Assembly (NCBI GenBank): GCA_021844725.1 | Contig: JAKBSX010000046.1 | Coordinates: 1 to 10,329, forward strand | Origin: Actinomycetes bacterium | Lineage (GTDB): Bacteria > Actinomycetota > Acidimicrobiia > Acidimicrobiales > Acidimicrobiaceae | DNA length: 10,329 bases | Direction: 5' to 3' | Shown: positions 9,082 to 10,329 of the stretch, piece by piece | How the letters are laid out: every line of letters starts with the position of its first letter | Position numbering within the stretch: the stretch's first letter is position 1 | The notes under the pieces: model-generated | Database searches by the model: none | What the model was told of the DNA's origin: nothing | What the model saw: the letters and a program-made list of their open reading frames with translations, nothing else | Program-made: the position numbers and the translations under genes

Positions 9082-9232
9082 TGTACAGCTTTGTCTCCAA
9101 CTTTAAATCAAATATATCTTGGTGTTTCGCACCTTTAATCCTTGCTAATTTCCATTTGCATCATCTACTGAGATAGTTTTATGAATTTGGCAAGTTTATG
9201 TGCTGCAGTCACAAGGATGATCGATAGGTGGT

Positions 9233-9238
9233 GGAGGT
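9233..9238 (+). promoter_or_regulatory. Strong Shine-Dalgarno site directly before the ACG start of the DUF262 gene
   Basis: GGAGGT on the plus strand followed by AA and then ACG at 9241. The match is strong, but the gap (3 bases after GGAGG) is shorter than usual. No ATG, GTG or TTG in the DUF262 frame lies within normal distance downstream, so this site supports initiation at ACG or at a former ATG in that place. Confidence 0.55.
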
Positions 9239-9240
9239 AA

Positions 9241-10329
9241 ACGAAAGCATCAGAAACTCAATTACTGAAATTCTTACAAGGAACGAAACAATTTATTGTT
9301 CCGATATACCAGCGCAATTATAGCTGGACCTTGAAACAATGTCAACAGTTATGGTATGATATAGAACGTCTGACTAAAAATGAATCTTTGGCCTCTCATT
9401 TTATGGGCTCTGTTGTATACATTGAGAAAGGGTTGTATCAAGTGACTATAGTGCCACAGTTATTGGTTATAGATGGGCAACAGCGCTTGACAACAGTTTC
9501 CTTAATGCTTGCCGCTCTAGGGCGCATACTCGAAGAGCGACAGATACGCACCGAAATAAGCAAAAAGAAGATCGAGGATTACTATCTCTTTAATAGCCAG
9601 GAATCTGGCGAGAAATATCATAAACTCATTCTGACTTCAAAGGACAAAGATAGTCTCAATAGATTACTTGAGGATCATCCCGAGACAAATGGCTCGGGTT
9701 CATTACTCGATGAGAATTTCTATTTCTTTGAGAAAAAAATCCGGGAAAGTGGAATAGATGCAATCAAAATTTTTCAAGCGATCAACAAGTTGACCATAGT
9801 TGATGTCGCGCTAGATAGAAACTATGACAACCCCCAGCTAATTTTCGAGAGCCTTAATTCAACCGGACTAGCTCTCTCGCAAGCTGACCTCATTCGAAAT
9901 TACGTTCTGATGCGTCTTGAGCCACAAGATCAAACACGCATTTATGAAACGTACTGGCATCCTGTTGAACTTCTGCTTGACTCACAAGTTAGTTCTGACC
10001 TTTTTGACAGATTTATGCGCGATTATCTGACTATTAAAACCGGTAGGATTCCGAATATAAGCGAGGTCTATGTGTATTTCAAACGTTACGCTCAAGAACT
10101 CAAGGATGGTAGCGGTGAACAAGAAGGTGTATTAGCCCACACTGAGAGCCTTGCAAAGGATATAAAGAGGTATTCTTACCATTTTTCAACTCTGGTTAAT
10201 CCCAGTACCGCCAACCCTGCCATTAACGATGCAATTCGAGAATTGAACATTTTGAAGGTGGATGTGGTATATCCATTTCTCATGGCAGTTTTAGACGATA
10301 TGCGTTTAAACATAGTGAGTGAAACCGAG
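9241..10329 (+). CDS. DUF262 (GmrS-like) protein of the GmrSD type IV restriction family; ACG at start, C-terminus cut off
   Basis: The frame is open for 363 codons to the right edge. Family motifs, numbered from ACG as 1: IVPIYQRNYSW (19-29), VIDGQQRLTT with Asp78 and Arg82, FESLNSTG (202-209) and DLIRN (216-220). These form the ParB/Srx-like DUF262 fold that binds and hydrolyses nucleotide in GmrS. The DUF1524 HNH nuclease (GmrD part) that usually follows would lie beyond the window. GmrSD enzymes cut DNA carrying modified cytosines; BrxU is a relative found with BREX. Starts in this family commonly read M-K-A-S-E-T-x-L-L; here the same residues follow ACG, and an in-frame TAA (9238-9240) stands directly before it. 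The first in-frame TTG (9331) and ATG (about 9403) would remove the essential IPxYQRxYxW motif. So this is an ACG start, a start-codon mutation or a base error. Divergent from the ATPase operon, so it is separately transcribed. Confidence 0.88.

Larger units (their letters stand above)
8928..9240. other. Divergent intergenic region between the ATPase operon and the DUF262 gene
   Basis: These 313 bases must hold the promoters for both divergent transcripts, but I see no convincing -35/-10 pair in either direction. On the minus strand a TATA-containing near-palindrome (8943-8954, 10 of 12 bases symmetrical) sits just upstream of the ATPase ribosome site; it could be a -10 element or operator, but no good -35 lies 17 bases further up. 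The middle holds two adjacent inverted repeats (9056-9081). A weak 4-bp hairpin occurs at 9121-9133. The right half is A/T-rich. No tRNA, conserved RNA or long ORF is apparent. Confidence 0.6.

Noticed and set aside
9121..9133. Hairpin GGTG-tttcg-CACC as a terminator
   Set aside because: The stem is only 4 bp, no proper T-run follows, and the flanking genes diverge, so no transcript is expected to end there.
9217..9240. Tiny ORF M-I-D-R-W-W-R ending one codon before the DUF262 frame, with two Trp codons like a leader peptide
   Set aside because: Its TGG TGG AGG codons coincide with the Shine-Dalgarno sequence, and no terminator/antiterminator pairing or tryptophan-linked gene follows. Chance is the simpler explanation.
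8928..9240. Specific promoter calls for either divergent transcript
   Set aside because: Candidate hexamers (for example TATAGC at about 8946-8951 on the minus strand) lack a matching partner at normal spacing, so a call would be guesswork.
9231..9323. GTG start near the Shine-Dalgarno site as the real start of the right-hand gene
   Set aside because: It is in a different frame from the DUF262 motifs and reaches a stop (TAG) after about 30 codons. A frameshift would be needed, whereas the motif frame continues unbroken back to ACG.
1..10329. CRISPR array, tRNA, insertion sequence or attachment site
   Set aside because: I found no regularly spaced repeats, tRNA-like fold, transposase motif or flanking direct repeats on either strand by reading.

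Overview
The window looks like a piece of a prokaryotic defence island. Gene density is high, with Shine-Dalgarno-like sites, GTG starts and stop/start overlaps, so it is bacterial or archaeal. Base composition looks moderate (mid-40s % G+C by eye, not computed), and arginine codons mix CGN with AGA/AGG. Nothing in the sequence identifies the species; both bacterial and archaeal hosts are plausible for these families.

Positions 8927 down to 1 (minus strand) hold one tightly packed four-gene block. It is transcribed in the order: DUF499-family P-loop ATPase (8927-5817), a 161-residue small protein (5820-5335), a DUF1156-type DNA methyltransferase (5335-2600), and a phospholipase-D-like/SNF2-type helicase (2613 to the left edge, incomplete). 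Every gene overlaps the next, by 4, 1 and 14 bases, so the four products are probably made together. The combination of large ATPase, methylase and nuclease-helicase fusion resembles BREX and DISARM in logic. However, no DISARM DUF1998 protein and no BREX phosphatase is visible. The best reading is a methylation-linked anti-phage module of the DUF499/DUF1156/PLD-helicase kind that recurs in defence islands. Its mechanism is, as far as I know, poorly described.

Positions 8928-9240 are a divergent intergenic region with two abutting inverted repeats (9056-9081), which are possible regulatory sites. From 9241 to the right edge the plus strand encodes the N-terminal part of a DUF262 (GmrS/ParB-like) protein of the GmrSD modification-dependent restriction family. 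Its natural start position carries ACG instead of ATG, directly after a strong Shine-Dalgarno sequence and an in-frame stop. That implies a non-canonical start, a start-codon mutation, or a sequence error.

Taken together (inference), the left block would mark self DNA and attack unmarked DNA. The right gene would cover phages whose DNA is already modified, a pairing similar to BREX with the GmrSD-like enzyme BrxU.
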